A DNA stretch of 64,000 bases, from contig NZ_CP111085.1 of assembly GCF_026278345.1 (NCBI RefSeq), positions 4,288,501 to 4,352,500 on the forward strand, given 5' to 3'. The notes beneath the pieces are model-generated. The model was not told where the DNA came from, searched no databases, and was given only the letters and a program-made list of their open reading frames with translations. This document shows positions 24,958 to 33,216 of the stretch, piece after piece. The DNA is from Tellurirhabdus rosea. Lineage in GTDB: Bacteria > Bacteroidota > Bacteroidia > Cytophagales > Spirosomataceae. How positions within the stretch are numbered: the first letter of the stretch is position 1; every line of letters begins with the position of its first letter. A program made the position numbers and the translations under genes.

Positions 24958-25632
24958 ATGAAACAGGAAAAACTCGAAGAGGCGCACAAGTTCCGCTACT
25001 GGAAAAAACAGATGGAACTGAACGGATTAAAAATTAATGGCGTGAAAGACCATTTCATCCGGCGGCGGCAGAATGGGGAGGTGCTCTTTGCCATGCTCGA
25101 AGTAGACGCCGACACGCCGGAAGGTGACAAAATTCCGCCCGTCTGCTTCCTGAAAGGCCACGCCGCCTGCGTGCTGGTGGTGCTGATCGACGAAGAAACA
25201 GACCAGAAATACACCGTCCTCGTCCGGCAGCGCCGCATCTGCGACGGATCGCATACGTACGAACATCCGGCGGGCATGGTGGATGCGGAAGATGATCCCA
25301 CGGAAGTGGCCGCCCGGGAAGTTGGCGAAGAAATCGGTCTGACAATTACCCCCGGCGAACTGACCAGATTAAATCCGCGTGTATGGTTTCCGAGCACCGG
25401 CACCAGCGACGAAGGAATGCACTACTTCTTCGTGGAGAAGCGGATGCCCCGGGCGCAGATTATGGAGTTTCACAATAAGAACATGGGTAACTCCCATGAA
25501 TTTGAGCGGATTAACACCTTCATCGCCACCCTTCCCGAAGCGCACAAACTGGTAAATAATGTCAATGGACTGCTTATTCATTTCCTGTATCTGAAGGTCG
25601 TCGGAGATTACGACACTATTAAATTGTTATGA
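24958..25632 (+). CDS. Nudix hydrolase, ADP-sugar pyrophosphatase-like
   Basis: A 224-residue Nudix protein. The Nudix box occupies residues 106-128 (GMVDAEDDPTEVAAREVGEEIGL) and matches the consensus except that the first Glu is Asp112; the REVGEE metal-binding core is intact. The upstream QRRICDGSHTYEHPAGMVD and the downstream GTSDEGMHYFFVEKR are typical of the ADP-ribose/ADP-sugar group. It should hydrolyse a nucleoside diphosphate sugar in the cytosol. A paralogue with the same N- and C-terminal extensions (ending FLYLxxVGDYxxI) lies 1.4 kb downstream. Confidence 0.85.
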   Translation: MKQEKLEEAHKFRYWKKQMELNGLKINGVKDHFIRRRQNGEVLFAMLEVDADTPEGDKIPPVCFLKGHAACVLVVLIDEETDQKYTVLVRQRRICDGSHTYEHPAGMVDAEDDPTEVAAREVGEEIGLTITPGELTRLNPRVWFPSTGTSDEGMHYFFVEKRMPRAQIMEFHNKNMGNSHEFERINTFIATLPEAHKLVNNVNGLLIHFLYLKVVGDYDTIKLL

Positions 25633-25656
25633 AAATGACGGCTGATTGACAAACAG

Positions 25657-25690
25657 TTGTCTGTTTATTTCGGAAGCGTTTGTAATATTG
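25657..25690 (+). promoter_or_regulatory. probable promoter of the YD-repeat lipoprotein gene
   Basis: TTG at 25657-25659 and TAATATTG at 25683-25690 (one mismatch to TAnnTTTG), spaced by 23 bases, 78 bases upstream of the start codon. Confidence 0.45.
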
Positions 25691-25768
25691 CATACGAAAA
25701 CGATTTAACCTATCGTTCCAAAAGGGTAAAGGGTCGCTGACCAAGATAACCCATCTAACTTGTACGTT

Positions 25769-26884
25769 ATGAAAACTTTTTGCAAAGTGGCAAAGGTGTC
25801 GCTCGTAATGGCGGCACTGGGCTGGATGACTGCGGGCTGTGAGAACCGCGATGTAGACGTATCGAAGCCGGCGGCAACGCAGGCTTGTAAACTCCAGACC
25901 TACGCAGCTTCGTCCGTCGAAGGCAGTGCCGGGGTCGGACGTGCCGAGCGCAGCTCGTACGAGTACGACGCGCAGGGCCGTCTGGTGAAAACCATCTCCA
26001 CGGTCGAAACCCCCACGGGCGGCAGCGTTTCTACGACGGTCGATTATGGATTCGATGAAGCCGGTTTCCTGACCAGCGCCTCTTCCCGGACCATCACCCG
26101 TTTTGCCACCGCCATCGGCAAGACCATCACCCGCGAGAAACTGCAAACGACCACGTACAGCTATCAGAACGGCCGTCTGGCGGGCTACATCGCCAAGAGC
26201 AGCGGCACCGTACTGCCTGCAACCACCATCAAAGGAACGTACGAATACGATGAGGCCGGCAACCTGTTGACGGAAACGGCGCTCAATACCTACGAAATCG
26301 ATCCGGCTACGACCCGGGAGATTCCCGGCTACACCAGCGGTCTGCTGCGTACCTGGAAGTTCAGCCAGAACCGGCTGGCAGATTATACCGAGAAAAGCGG
26401 TGCCGCTGAAAAGCATCCGCGTACCATCCAGAACGGACTGGTGACGCGTGTGGCCCAGGCCGGCGGATACACCAGCTTTGAATACGACACCCAGCGGAAC
26501 CTGACCAAAAGCTCAGTTTACGTCGGTGAGCGTCTGGCATCTTACGTAACGCAGGAGTGGAGCGGCAAAACCGTCAGCACCACGTCGGCCTTCCGGGGCT
26601 TCCCGTCCGTAAAATCGGAAGTGCGTCAGGATGTGGATCCGGTTTATGGCGAAACGGTTCGTCTGTCGGTCAACACCCTGCCCGCTCAGTCCGGCATTCT
26701 GGCCAAATACGCCCAGTATGCGGATCTGGATGAAAACGACAAAATGACGCTGCTTTCGGAGCGCACGTACACGCTGCAAACCAACGGCCAGGGCGTGGTA
26801 ACGGGTACCAAAATTGAAACGAAGCAGAACGGAACCGGCACCGTCACGACGACGGAAACCTTCGGTTACGCCGGCTGCAACTAA
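25769..26884 (+). CDS. lipoprotein with YD/RHS-like repeats
   Basis: A 371-residue exported lipoprotein: signal peptide with lipobox TAGC, lipidated C24. The mature part is made of YD-type strands: YEYDAQGRLVKT, VDYGFDEAGFLTS, YSYQNGRLAGYI, YEYDEAGNLLTE and FEYDTQRNLTKS. RHS/YD repeats form beta-hairpin shells and are found in surface and toxin-delivery proteins, but this short version lacks the RHS core and any toxin domain. The function is unknown. The start is ATG 25769; a TTG frame start at 25760 adds only three residues. It has its own promoter and a strong terminator. Confidence 0.8.
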   Translation: MKTFCKVAKVSLVMAALGWMTAGCENRDVDVSKPAATQACKLQTYAASSVEGSAGVGRAERSSYEYDAQGRLVKTISTVETPTGGSVSTTVDYGFDEAGFLTSASSRTITRFATAIGKTITREKLQTTTYSYQNGRLAGYIAKSSGTVLPATTIKGTYEYDEAGNLLTETALNTYEIDPATTREIPGYTSGLLRTWKFSQNRLADYTEKSGAAEKHPRTIQNGLVTRVAQAGGYTSFEYDTQRNLTKSSVYVGERLASYVTQEWSGKTVSTTSAFRGFPSVKSEVRQDVDPVYGETVRLSVNTLPAQSGILAKYAQYADLDENDKMTLLSERTYTLQTNGQGVVTGTKIETKQNGTGTVTTTETFGYAGCN

Positions 26885-26962
26885 GCGACGAAGTTGTGGC
26901 TCCACTGTAAGCGGTGCCACAACCAACCGTCCGGAAAAATAACAGGGATGAGGGGATAGGGA

Positions 26963-26993
26963 AACGCGGCATCGCCTTTGGTGATGCCGCGTT
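26963..26993 (+). terminator. intrinsic terminator
   Basis: An 11-bp stem AACGCGGCATC (26963-26973) with GATGCCGCGTT (26983-26993) and 9-base loop, followed by a T-run to 27001. It ends the YD-repeat lipoprotein transcript. Confidence 0.88.
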
Positions 26994-27076
26994 GTTTTTT
27001 TGGGCCACCAGTAAACTGGCAGTGAGTTTGAACAGATTGCCGTGCCCGGGGTTGAGTCACAAAAACACAGCGCAGC

Positions 27077-27754
27077 ATGGACCCTTTGGTGGAAAACTCC
27101 TTTAAGTACAGAAACTGGCAACGTCGGCTGGAGAAGAATCAGGTTGACATTGCCTCGGTTAAGAGCCCCTACACGCATACCGGGAATGACGGGCAGATGC
27201 TTTACGCCCTGCTGAACCCGAAGCTGAAAGCCGCCGACGGGCGCGAATTTGGCCAGTTGCTTTTTCTGCGCGGCGATTCCGTTTCGATGCTCGTTGTGCT
27301 GATTGATGCCGAAACGCGCGAAAAGTCCGTTCTGCTGGTGCGGCAGCGGCGACTGGTGGATGGCTCGGAAACCTACGAACACCCGGCGGGCATGATCGAC
27401 GAAGGCGAAACGCCCGCGCAGGTAGCCGCCCGCGAACTGAAGGAAGAAGCCGGCCTGGACGTTTCGGAAGCCGACCTGTTGCCGCTTTTCGACCGCCCGC
27501 TGGCTTCGATGTCCTCCAACAGCGACGAATGTCTTTATTTTTTCGCGCTCGAACACCGGCTGAACGGCGACGCGATTCGGGCACTGCACGGCAGGAAGAT
27601 GGGGAAAGAGTCCGAGCACGAGCAGACCCGGCTGGAGGTGCATTCGTTCGAAGAGGCGCACCGGCGGGTCAGCAATATCCACGGCCTGTTAGCGCATTTT
27701 TTGTATCTCACTCAAGTCGGTGACTATGAACAGATCCGGAAATTGGAGAGCTGA
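27077..27754 (+). CDS. Nudix hydrolase, paralogue of the upstream gene
   Basis: A 225-residue protein with a perfect Nudix box at residues 105-127 (GMIDEGETPAQVAARELKEEAGL). Flanking motifs (QRRLVDGSETYEHPAG, SSNSDECLYFFALEHR, HGLLAHFLYLTQVGDYEQI) mirror those of the Nudix gene at 24958, so the two are duplicates or old paralogues with the lipoprotein gene between them. Probably hydrolyses ADP-ribose or another ADP-sugar. The first-Glu difference between the paralogues may signal different metal or substrate use. The start codon is 75 bases past the preceding terminator run. Confidence 0.86.
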   Translation: MDPLVENSFKYRNWQRRLEKNQVDIASVKSPYTHTGNDGQMLYALLNPKLKAADGREFGQLLFLRGDSVSMLVVLIDAETREKSVLLVRQRRLVDGSETYEHPAGMIDEGETPAQVAARELKEEAGLDVSEADLLPLFDRPLASMSSNSDECLYFFALEHRLNGDAIRALHGRKMGKESEHEQTRLEVHSFEEAHRRVSNIHGLLAHFLYLTQVGDYEQIRKLES

Positions 27755-27780
27755 TTTTCCTAAAATTTTTTAGGCCAATG

Positions 27781-27811
27781 TTGCGATTGCCGATTCATTA
27801 GACCATATTTG
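27781..27811 (+). promoter_or_regulatory. promoter of tRNA-Arg
   Basis: TTG at 27781-27783 and CATATTTG at 27804-27811 (one mismatch), spaced by 20 bases, 33 bases upstream of the tRNA. Confidence 0.55.
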
Positions 27812-27844
27812 CAACCCGAAACAGCCGGAAACGCTTACGGATTT

Positions 27845-27916
27845 GCGCCCGTAGTTCAATGGATAGAATTTCAGATTCCGGTTCTGAAGATAGGGGTTCG
27901 AATCCCTTCGGGCGCA
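27845..27916 (+). tRNA. tRNA-Arg, anticodon CCG
   Basis: A 72-base cloverleaf: acceptor stem GCGCCCG/CGGGCGC, D-arm from GTAGTTCAATGGATAG, anticodon stem TCAGA/TCTGA with loop TTCCGGT (anticodon CCG), and T-arm GGGTTCGAATCCC. The discriminator base is A; the 3' CCA is not encoded. It reads CGG codons. A terminator follows 4 bases later. Confidence 0.95.
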
Positions 27917-27919
27917 CTC

Positions 27920-27949
27920 AAGCTGTCAGATTTCTGACAGCTTTTTTTA
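27920..27949 (+). terminator. intrinsic terminator of tRNA-Arg
   Basis: A 10-bp stem AAGCTGTCAG (27920-27929) with CTGACAGCTT (27934-27943), 4-base loop and T-run. Confidence 0.9.
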
Positions 27950-27978
27950 TGCCCTACCTCCACCACAACGCCCCATTT

Positions 27979-29247
27979 TCATTTTTCATTATAATCATAC
28001 CAGTCGCCCCACCAGCCCTGCAGGCGTCGGCGCATTTCGGCTTCTTTGGCATTCTGCCCCGGTTCGTACAGCTTCTTCCCTTTCAACGCCTCCGGCATGT
28101 AATTCTGCGGCGCAAAATTGCCTTCAAAATCGTGGGCATACTTGTAGTTATCGCCATAGCCGATTTGCTTCATCAGTTTGGTTGGCGCGTTGCGCAGGTG
28201 CAGCGGCACCGGCAGTTCGGCCGTTCGGGCGGCCAGCGCCAGGGCGTCTTCGATAGCCATGTAACTGGCGTTGCTTTTGGGCGAAGTGGCCAGATAGACG
28301 GCTACCTGCGCCAGAATGATGCGGCTCTCGGGGTAGCCAATGACCCTGACGGCCTGCATGGCATTGTTGGCCATGATGAGCGCCGTGGGATTGGCGTTGC
28401 CGATGTCTTCCGAGGCCAGAATAAGCATGCGGCGGGCGATAAATTCGGCTTCTTCGCCGGCCTGTAACATGCGGGCCATCCAGTACAGGGCACCGTTGGG
28501 GTCACTGCCGCGCAGGGATTTGATGAAGGCCGAGATGATGTCGTAATGCTGTTCGCCGGATTTGTCGTAGCGGGCGATGTTGCGCTGGGCGGTGCTGGTC
28601 ACCAGTTCGTCCGTCAGAACAAGGCTGTCTTCCGGCTGGCTCATCACGACCAGGTCCAGCAGGTTCAGCAGTTTACGGGCATCGCCGCCGGAGAGCCGCA
28701 TAAGGGCGTCGTACGATTCGACCCGCACGGTCTTCGTTTTCAGCAGCACATCGTCGGCCAGGGCTTTGTCCACCAGTTGTCTGAGCTCGTCCGCCCCCAG
28801 CGATTCCAGCACGTAAACCTGACAGCGCGACAGCAGCGCGGCGTTGACTTCAAAAGAGGGGTTTTCGGTCGTCGCGCCGATGAGTGTAATCGTCCCGCGT
28901 TCAACGGCGCCCAGAAGTGCGTCCTGCTGGCTTTTGTTAAACCGGTGAATTTCGTCGATAAACAAGATGGGCTGAAACAGTCCGGCGGGCTGGTTGATAA
29001 TTTCCCGAAGCTCCTTCACCCCCGAACTGATGGCGCTGAGGACGTGGAAGGGCCGGTTGGCGGTCTCGGCGATCAGCAGGGCAAGCGTAGTTTTTCCGAC
29101 GCCCGGAGGCCCCCACAAAATCATGGACGGAATGCGGTTGGCTTCGATGGCCCGGCGCAGCGGCCGACCGGGCCCGATGAGTTGCGACTGCCCGATCACG
29201 TCGTCGAGTGTCCGGGGCCGCATTCGTTCGGGAAGGGGAGCGGGCAT
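27979..29247 (-). CDS. rarA: replication-associated recombination AAA+ ATPase RarA/MgsA
   Basis: A 422-residue clamp-loader-like AAA+ ATPase. Walker A is GPPGVGKT at 46-53, Walker B is ILFIDEIH at 94-101, sensor 1 is [12 protein letters not shown], and the SRC arginine-finger motif is in [10 protein letters not shown]. The C-terminal helical domain ([26 protein letters not shown]) is the RarA-specific tetramerisation region. RarA acts at stalled replication forks with SSB and RecA. The length is normal. The 3' end is 30 bases from the tRNA-Arg terminator on the other strand; a perfect palindrome separates its start from the ECF sigma gene. Confidence 0.92.
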   Translation of the reverse strand: MPAPLPERMRPRTLDDVIGQSQLIGPGRPLRRAIEANRIPSMILWGPPGVGKTTLALLIAETANRPFHVLSAISSGVKELREIINQPAGLFQPILFIDEIHRFNKSQQDALLGAVERGTITLIGATTENPSFEVNAALLSRCQVYVLESLGADELRQLVDKALADDVLLKTKTVRVESYDALMRLSGGDARKLLNLLDLVVMSQPEDSLVLTDELVTSTAQRNIARYDKSGEQHYDIISAFIKSLRGSDPNGALYWMARMLQAGEEAEFIARRMLILASEDIGNANPTALIMANNAMQAVRVIGYPESRIILAQVAVYLATSPKSNASYMAIEDALALAARTAELPVPLHLRNAPTKLMKQIGYGDNYKYAHDFEGNFAPQNYMPEALKGKKLYEPGQNAKEAEMRRRLQGWWGDWYDYNEK

Positions 29248-29257
29248 AAAAAAATTA

Positions 29258-29326
29258 GAGTTTATAGTTTAGGGTTTATAGTTGCCTGTCGTTGGCTTAC
29301 AACTATAAACCCTAAACTATAAACTC
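29258..29326. repeat. word-type palindrome H
   Basis: A perfect 27-bp inverted repeat (29258-29284 with 29300-29326) and 15-base loop. The arms are made of AGTTTATAG and TTTAGGG words. It lies between the ECF sigma stop codon (13 bases away) and the rarA start. Confidence 0.93.
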
Positions 29327-29338
29327 CAAACGATTAAA

Positions 29339-29959
29339 CTAGCAAAAGAAACTGAGCAGGGGGGCGGCACCGAGCAGCACCTTTTCCGGCGTGATGTGCT
29401 TTTTCAGGTTCGATAAAGCACCGAATATCAGGTTATAGACCGATTGAATGTTGATTTGCATGAGGGCCGAAATTTCTTCGTTGCTCATGTTCTGGTAGTA
29501 ACGGAGGTAAACGGCCTCGCGCTGACGGCGGGGCAGGCGCTCAAGCGCTTTGGCCACACAGCCGTGCATGTGAACATCTTCTTCGTCACCAATGAGGCTG
29601 GCTTCGTGCGAGGGCGTTGCGTTGGCAAGCAGTTCGCGGCTGTTCTGCAGGTCGTCCTGACTGCTGAACTTCTGCTCGGCATTCAGATGCCGGACCAGTT
29701 TCCGCTTGATGGAGGCCATCAGGTAAAAACGGACAGAGGTGGTCTGGCCGATGGTTGAGCGGTGCTTCCACAACTCCACGAACAAATCGTGTATGCAATC
29801 CTTAATTAACGCCCGGTCGGTTGTAAAATGCGAGCAATAATGGTACAAAACCTGCACATACTCCTTATACAACCGGGCAAAAGCTACTTCATCGCCACCC
29901 CGGAATTGATTCCAGAGTTGTTCTTCGTCCAAACCGGACGGGGTACGGTAGCGGGGCAT
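29339..29959 (-). CDS. ECF-type RNA polymerase sigma factor
   Basis: A 206-residue sigma-70 family protein of the extracytoplasmic-function type. Region 2 spans about residues 24-93 (FARLYKEYVQVLYHYC, DCIHDLFVELWKHR) and region 4 about 137-188 (KALERLPRRQREAVYLRYYQNMSNEEISALMQINIQSVYNLIFGAL). The group is the Bacteroidota one that often works with FecR anti-sigma factors and SusC/D systems, but no FecR or SusC gene is adjacent, so it is an orphan here. The terminal FFC tail is unusual. Likely regulates a distant locus. Confidence 0.9.
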   Translation of the reverse strand: MPRYRTPSGLDEEQLWNQFRGGDEVAFARLYKEYVQVLYHYCSHFTTDRALIKDCIHDLFVELWKHRSTIGQTTSVRFYLMASIKRKLVRHLNAEQKFSSQDDLQNSRELLANATPSHEASLIGDEEDVHMHGCVAKALERLPRRQREAVYLRYYQNMSNEEISALMQINIQSVYNLIFGALSNLKKHITPEKVLLGAAPLLSFFC

Positions 29960-30128
29960 AGATTAAGAAGGTCAAGGGTTTAGGAATGCCAACGGGCTTC
30001 GTTGTGGATGTAAACATATTTAGAAAAATTAGGAATCAAAAGCTTTTGGCTAAAAAAATATTAGACTTATTATAAAAAGCTATCCATAAAATTCGGTCAA
30101 TTTCCCTTTATGCTGCTTATTTGATGGA

Positions 30129-31766
30129 TTATATTGTATCCTCGATTGATACAAATGAAAATTGTCCCCCGTCGAACAGCCCTTTATCGCTTAGTTTCAG
30201 AAAGGGAATTACCAGCAGCGCCATGAACGAAAGCGTCATGAACGGCGACTGCAGGGTACTGCCAAGATCGTTTTTGACAAACTGGTCGAGGCGGGTGTAA
30301 TGCCCGGCAACGGCATATCCGTCGGCATCGGTCATCAGCCCGGCGATAGGAAGGGGCAGCACCTGACCCCCGTCTTCTCCAACGGCGCAAACGCCTCCCC
30401 CAACGGCAATAATCTCATTGACAGCCCGGCAAAGGCTGTTGTCGTCGCAGCCCACGGCGATGATGTTGTGCGAATCGTGGCCCACAGACGACGCCAGGGC
30501 GCCCCGTTTAAGGCCAAAGTTCCGGATAAAAGCGACCGCCGGAGGAGCATCGGCATACCGGTTGACGACCGTAATTTTGAGCACATCCTGAGCCGGGTCG
30601 GCCACAATCCGGCCGTCGTCAACGGTCGGTTCCAGCAGCAGGGCATTGGTGATGAGCTGCCCGTCGAGCGCCTCGATGACCCGCAGCGGACCGCCGCCCG
30701 TTCTGCGGACGACAAAATCCTCCGGCTGCCTGGGCTGGCAGTTAAATTTGTTCACGATTTTACTTCGTAAGTCCGGAATTCCCGTAACGCCGTTTTCGGC
30801 CACCACCGCGCCGTCGATCAGGGTACGCTGCACCCTAAACGTTTGCAGATTGTCGACAAAGATGAAATCGGCCGGATCGCCCTGCCGCAGCAGACCGACC
30901 GGGAGCCGGTAATGCCGTACCGGGTTGAGGCAGGCGGCCCGGAGCGTGTCAAAGAGGTCATGGCCTTTGGCCAGCGCCCGTCGGACCAGCTCATCGATGT
31001 GGTTGACGACGAGGCTGTCCGGGTGCTTGTCGTCCGAACAGAACATGATCTGCTCCGGAAAATCGGCCAGCAGCGGAATCAGGGCTTCGAAGTTTTTGGC
31101 CGCACTCCCTTCCCGAATCAGAATGTGGAGGCCCCGCCGGGCTTTGTCGAGCCCTTCTTCGTAGGTAAAACACTCGTGGTCGGTGGTCATGCCCGCGTCG
31201 ATGTACCGCTGGGCGTCGCCGCCGCGCAGGCCCGGCGCGTGACCGTCCACCGGCTTGCCCAGCGCCCTGGCGGCCGCAATCTTCGCCAGCACGTCGGGGT
31301 CGCCGTGCAGCACGCCGGGGAAGTTCATCATTTCGGCCAGATAACCGATTTCGGGCATTTCGAGCAGCCGCCGGACGTCCGCCACGTCGATGGTCGCCCC
31401 GGCCGTCTCGAAGGTCGTCGCCGGAACGCAGGAAGGCGCGCCGAAGCAGAACTTGAAAGGCACACGTTTCCCGTCCTCAATCATGTATTCAACCCCGGCC
31501 ACTCCCAGCACATTCCCGATTTCGTGCGGGTCCGACACCGTCGCGACGGTGCCGTGCGTTACGGCCAGGCGGGCAAACTGCGCCGGGGTCAGCATCGAGC
31601 TTTCCACGTGAACGTGCGCGTCGACAAAACCGGGCAGGAGGTAGGGCTCGCCGGGGCGCTCGTCGCCGAGGTCGGTCCGTTGCGTGATGAAGCCGTTTTC
31701 AACGGTCAGCTGCCCGTACCGAATGGTGCGGCTAAAGAGATCGACGAGGTTACCGGAGAAGTGCAT
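30129..31766 (-). CDS. ade: adenine deaminase
   Basis: A 545-residue amidohydrolase that converts adenine to hypoxanthine and ammonia. The metal-binding HVHVES (H51, H53) follows LLPGFVDA. Further family segments are VSDPHEIGNVLG, GHAPGLRGGDAQRYIDAGMTTDHE (metal-site His and a conserved Glu), FCSDDKHPD and GHDSHNIIAVG. The C-terminal beta domain runs to FDGGQFSFVSIED. The length matches the family. It is part of purine salvage and acts in the cytosol with Fe or Mn. Divergent from the DUF5009-type gene, with a word-type palindrome in the shared upstream region. Confidence 0.92.
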   Translation of the reverse strand: MHFSGNLVDLFSRTIRYGQLTVENGFITQRTDLGDERPGEPYLLPGFVDAHVHVESSMLTPAQFARLAVTHGTVATVSDPHEIGNVLGVAGVEYMIEDGKRVPFKFCFGAPSCVPATTFETAGATIDVADVRRLLEMPEIGYLAEMMNFPGVLHGDPDVLAKIAAARALGKPVDGHAPGLRGGDAQRYIDAGMTTDHECFTYEEGLDKARRGLHILIREGSAAKNFEALIPLLADFPEQIMFCSDDKHPDSLVVNHIDELVRRALAKGHDLFDTLRAACLNPVRHYRLPVGLLRQGDPADFIFVDNLQTFRVQRTLIDGAVVAENGVTGIPDLRSKIVNKFNCQPRQPEDFVVRRTGGGPLRVIEALDGQLITNALLLEPTVDDGRIVADPAQDVLKITVVNRYADAPPAVAFIRNFGLKRGALASSVGHDSHNIIAVGCDDNSLCRAVNEIIAVGGGVCAVGEDGGQVLPLPIAGLMTDADGYAVAGHYTRLDQFVKNDLGSTLQSPFMTLSFMALLVIPFLKLSDKGLFDGGQFSFVSIEDTI

Positions 31767-31786
31767 GAAAGCGAAAGTATAGTTTG

Positions 31787-31851
31787 GAGTTTAGGGTTTA
31801 TAGTTTAGAGTTGCTCCGCCGATTTAACGATAAACTATAAACCCTAAACTC
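31787..31851. repeat. word-type palindrome I
   Basis: A perfect 21-bp inverted repeat (31787-31807 with 31831-31851), with GTTGCTCCGCC just inside the left arm. It uses the same TTTAGGGTTTATAG words as the element at 29258. It lies between divergent start codons, unlike most others. Confidence 0.9.
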
Positions 31852-31937
31852 TAAACGATTAACCACTGTAAGTAAAGCGGTCCGAAAAAATGCTTTTTTA
31901 GTCGTAAAAACTACCATCACCGCCAAAATCTGCCGCC

Positions 31938-33152
31938 ATGCTGGCTCCCAATCCCTCTCCGCCGCTTACCCTGCCGGGCGAGTTCCGCGCCGGTCGACTG
32001 ATGTCGATGGACGCTTACCGGGGCTTCGTCATGCTGTTGATGATGGCCGAAATCCTGCAATTCGAGCGGATTTCGGAGGCGCTGCCCGACAGCGGATTCT
32101 GGCGATTTCTGGCTCATCACCAGAGCCATGCCGAGTGGTTTGGCTGTTCGCTGCACGACCTGATTCAGCCGTCGTTTTCCTTTCTGGTGGGGGTGGCCCT
32201 GCCGTTTTCGATGGCGCGGCGCTCGTCGGATGGGCAATCGGCGGCGGTGATGTTCGCCCATACGGTCCGCCGTTCGCTGATTCTGGTGCTGCTGGGCATT
32301 TTTCTGCGGTCGGTGGGTCGGTCACAAACCCATTTCACGTTTGAGGACACGCTGACGCAGATTGGCCTGGGCTACCCGTTTCTGTACCTGCTCGGTCAAC
32401 GCTCGACCCGGACCGGCTGGCTGGCGCTGGCGGCGGTGCTGGTCGGCTACTGGCTGGCTTTTGTGCTGTATCCGCTGCCCGGCCCCGGCTTTTCCTACGA
32501 AGCGGTGGGTGTTCCTGCCGACTGGCCTTTTCACGCTACCGGACTGGCCGCCCATTTCAACAAGAACAGCAACCTCGCCTGGGCGTTTGATACCTGGTTT
32601 CTGAACCTTTTTCCGCGGCAAAAACCTTTTCTCTACAACGGCGGCGGATACGCCACGCTGAGTTTCATCCCGACGCTGGGAACCATGCTGCTGGGCCTGC
32701 AGGCGGGGCGCGTGCTGCGGTCGGAAGCGTCCGGGCCGGAGCGCATGAAGTACTTTCTGATCGCCGGGGTTGCGGGCCTTGCCGCCGGCTGGCTGCTGAC
32801 CGTTACGGGCCTCAGTCCGTCGATCAAGCGCATCTGGACGCCCGGCTGGGTCCTGTTCAGCGGAGGCTGGTGTTTTTTGCTGCTGGCGGGTTTTTACTAC
32901 CTGATCGACCTCAGAAATTACCGCCGCTGGGCGTTTCCGCTGGTGGTGATCGGGATGAATTCCATCGCGATTTACTGCCTGGTGCACCTGATTGACCGGT
33001 TCATTATCGAAACCTTCAAAACGCATCTGGGGCAGTCGGTATTTTCCTCGCTGGGCCCGTACGAAACGCTCGGCAGCGGCGGGGTGGCCCTGCTGGTGTT
33101 CTGGCTGATTCTGTACTGGATGTACCGCCGCAAATTATTTATTCGAATATAG
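31938..33152 (+). CDS. HGSNAT/DUF5009-like membrane acyltransferase
   Basis: A 404-residue protein with about ten membrane segments. The start [20 protein letters not shown] and the following [32 protein letters not shown] are the signature of the family related to heparan-alpha-glucosaminide N-acetyltransferase, with the conserved His near residue 70. The second half ([41 protein letters not shown]) fits too. It may acylate a sugar at the membrane. Adjacent to the sugar-catabolism genes on the same strand (64-base gap to the UxaA-type gene), so it could be the first gene of that operon. Confidence 0.82.
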   Translation: MLAPNPSPPLTLPGEFRAGRLMSMDAYRGFVMLLMMAEILQFERISEALPDSGFWRFLAHHQSHAEWFGCSLHDLIQPSFSFLVGVALPFSMARRSSDGQSAAVMFAHTVRRSLILVLLGIFLRSVGRSQTHFTFEDTLTQIGLGYPFLYLLGQRSTRTGWLALAAVLVGYWLAFVLYPLPGPGFSYEAVGVPADWPFHATGLAAHFNKNSNLAWAFDTWFLNLFPRQKPFLYNGGGYATLSFIPTLGTMLLGLQAGRVLRSEASGPERMKYFLIAGVAGLAAGWLLTVTGLSPSIKRIWTPGWVLFSGGWCFLLLAGFYYLIDLRNYRRWAFPLVVIGMNSIAIYCLVHLIDRFIIETFKTHLGQSVFSSLGPYETLGSGGVALLVFWLILYWMYRRKLFIRI

Positions 33153-33216
33153 GAGACTACAGGGCGGTTATGAATGGCCTTTTTGTTTCTCTTTGTAAAA
33201 AAATTGCGTTACCTGT

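Noticed and set aside
26513-27682. 389-codon minus-strand frame
   Set aside because: It crosses a lipoprotein gene, a terminator and a Nudix gene that are all well supported on the plus strand.
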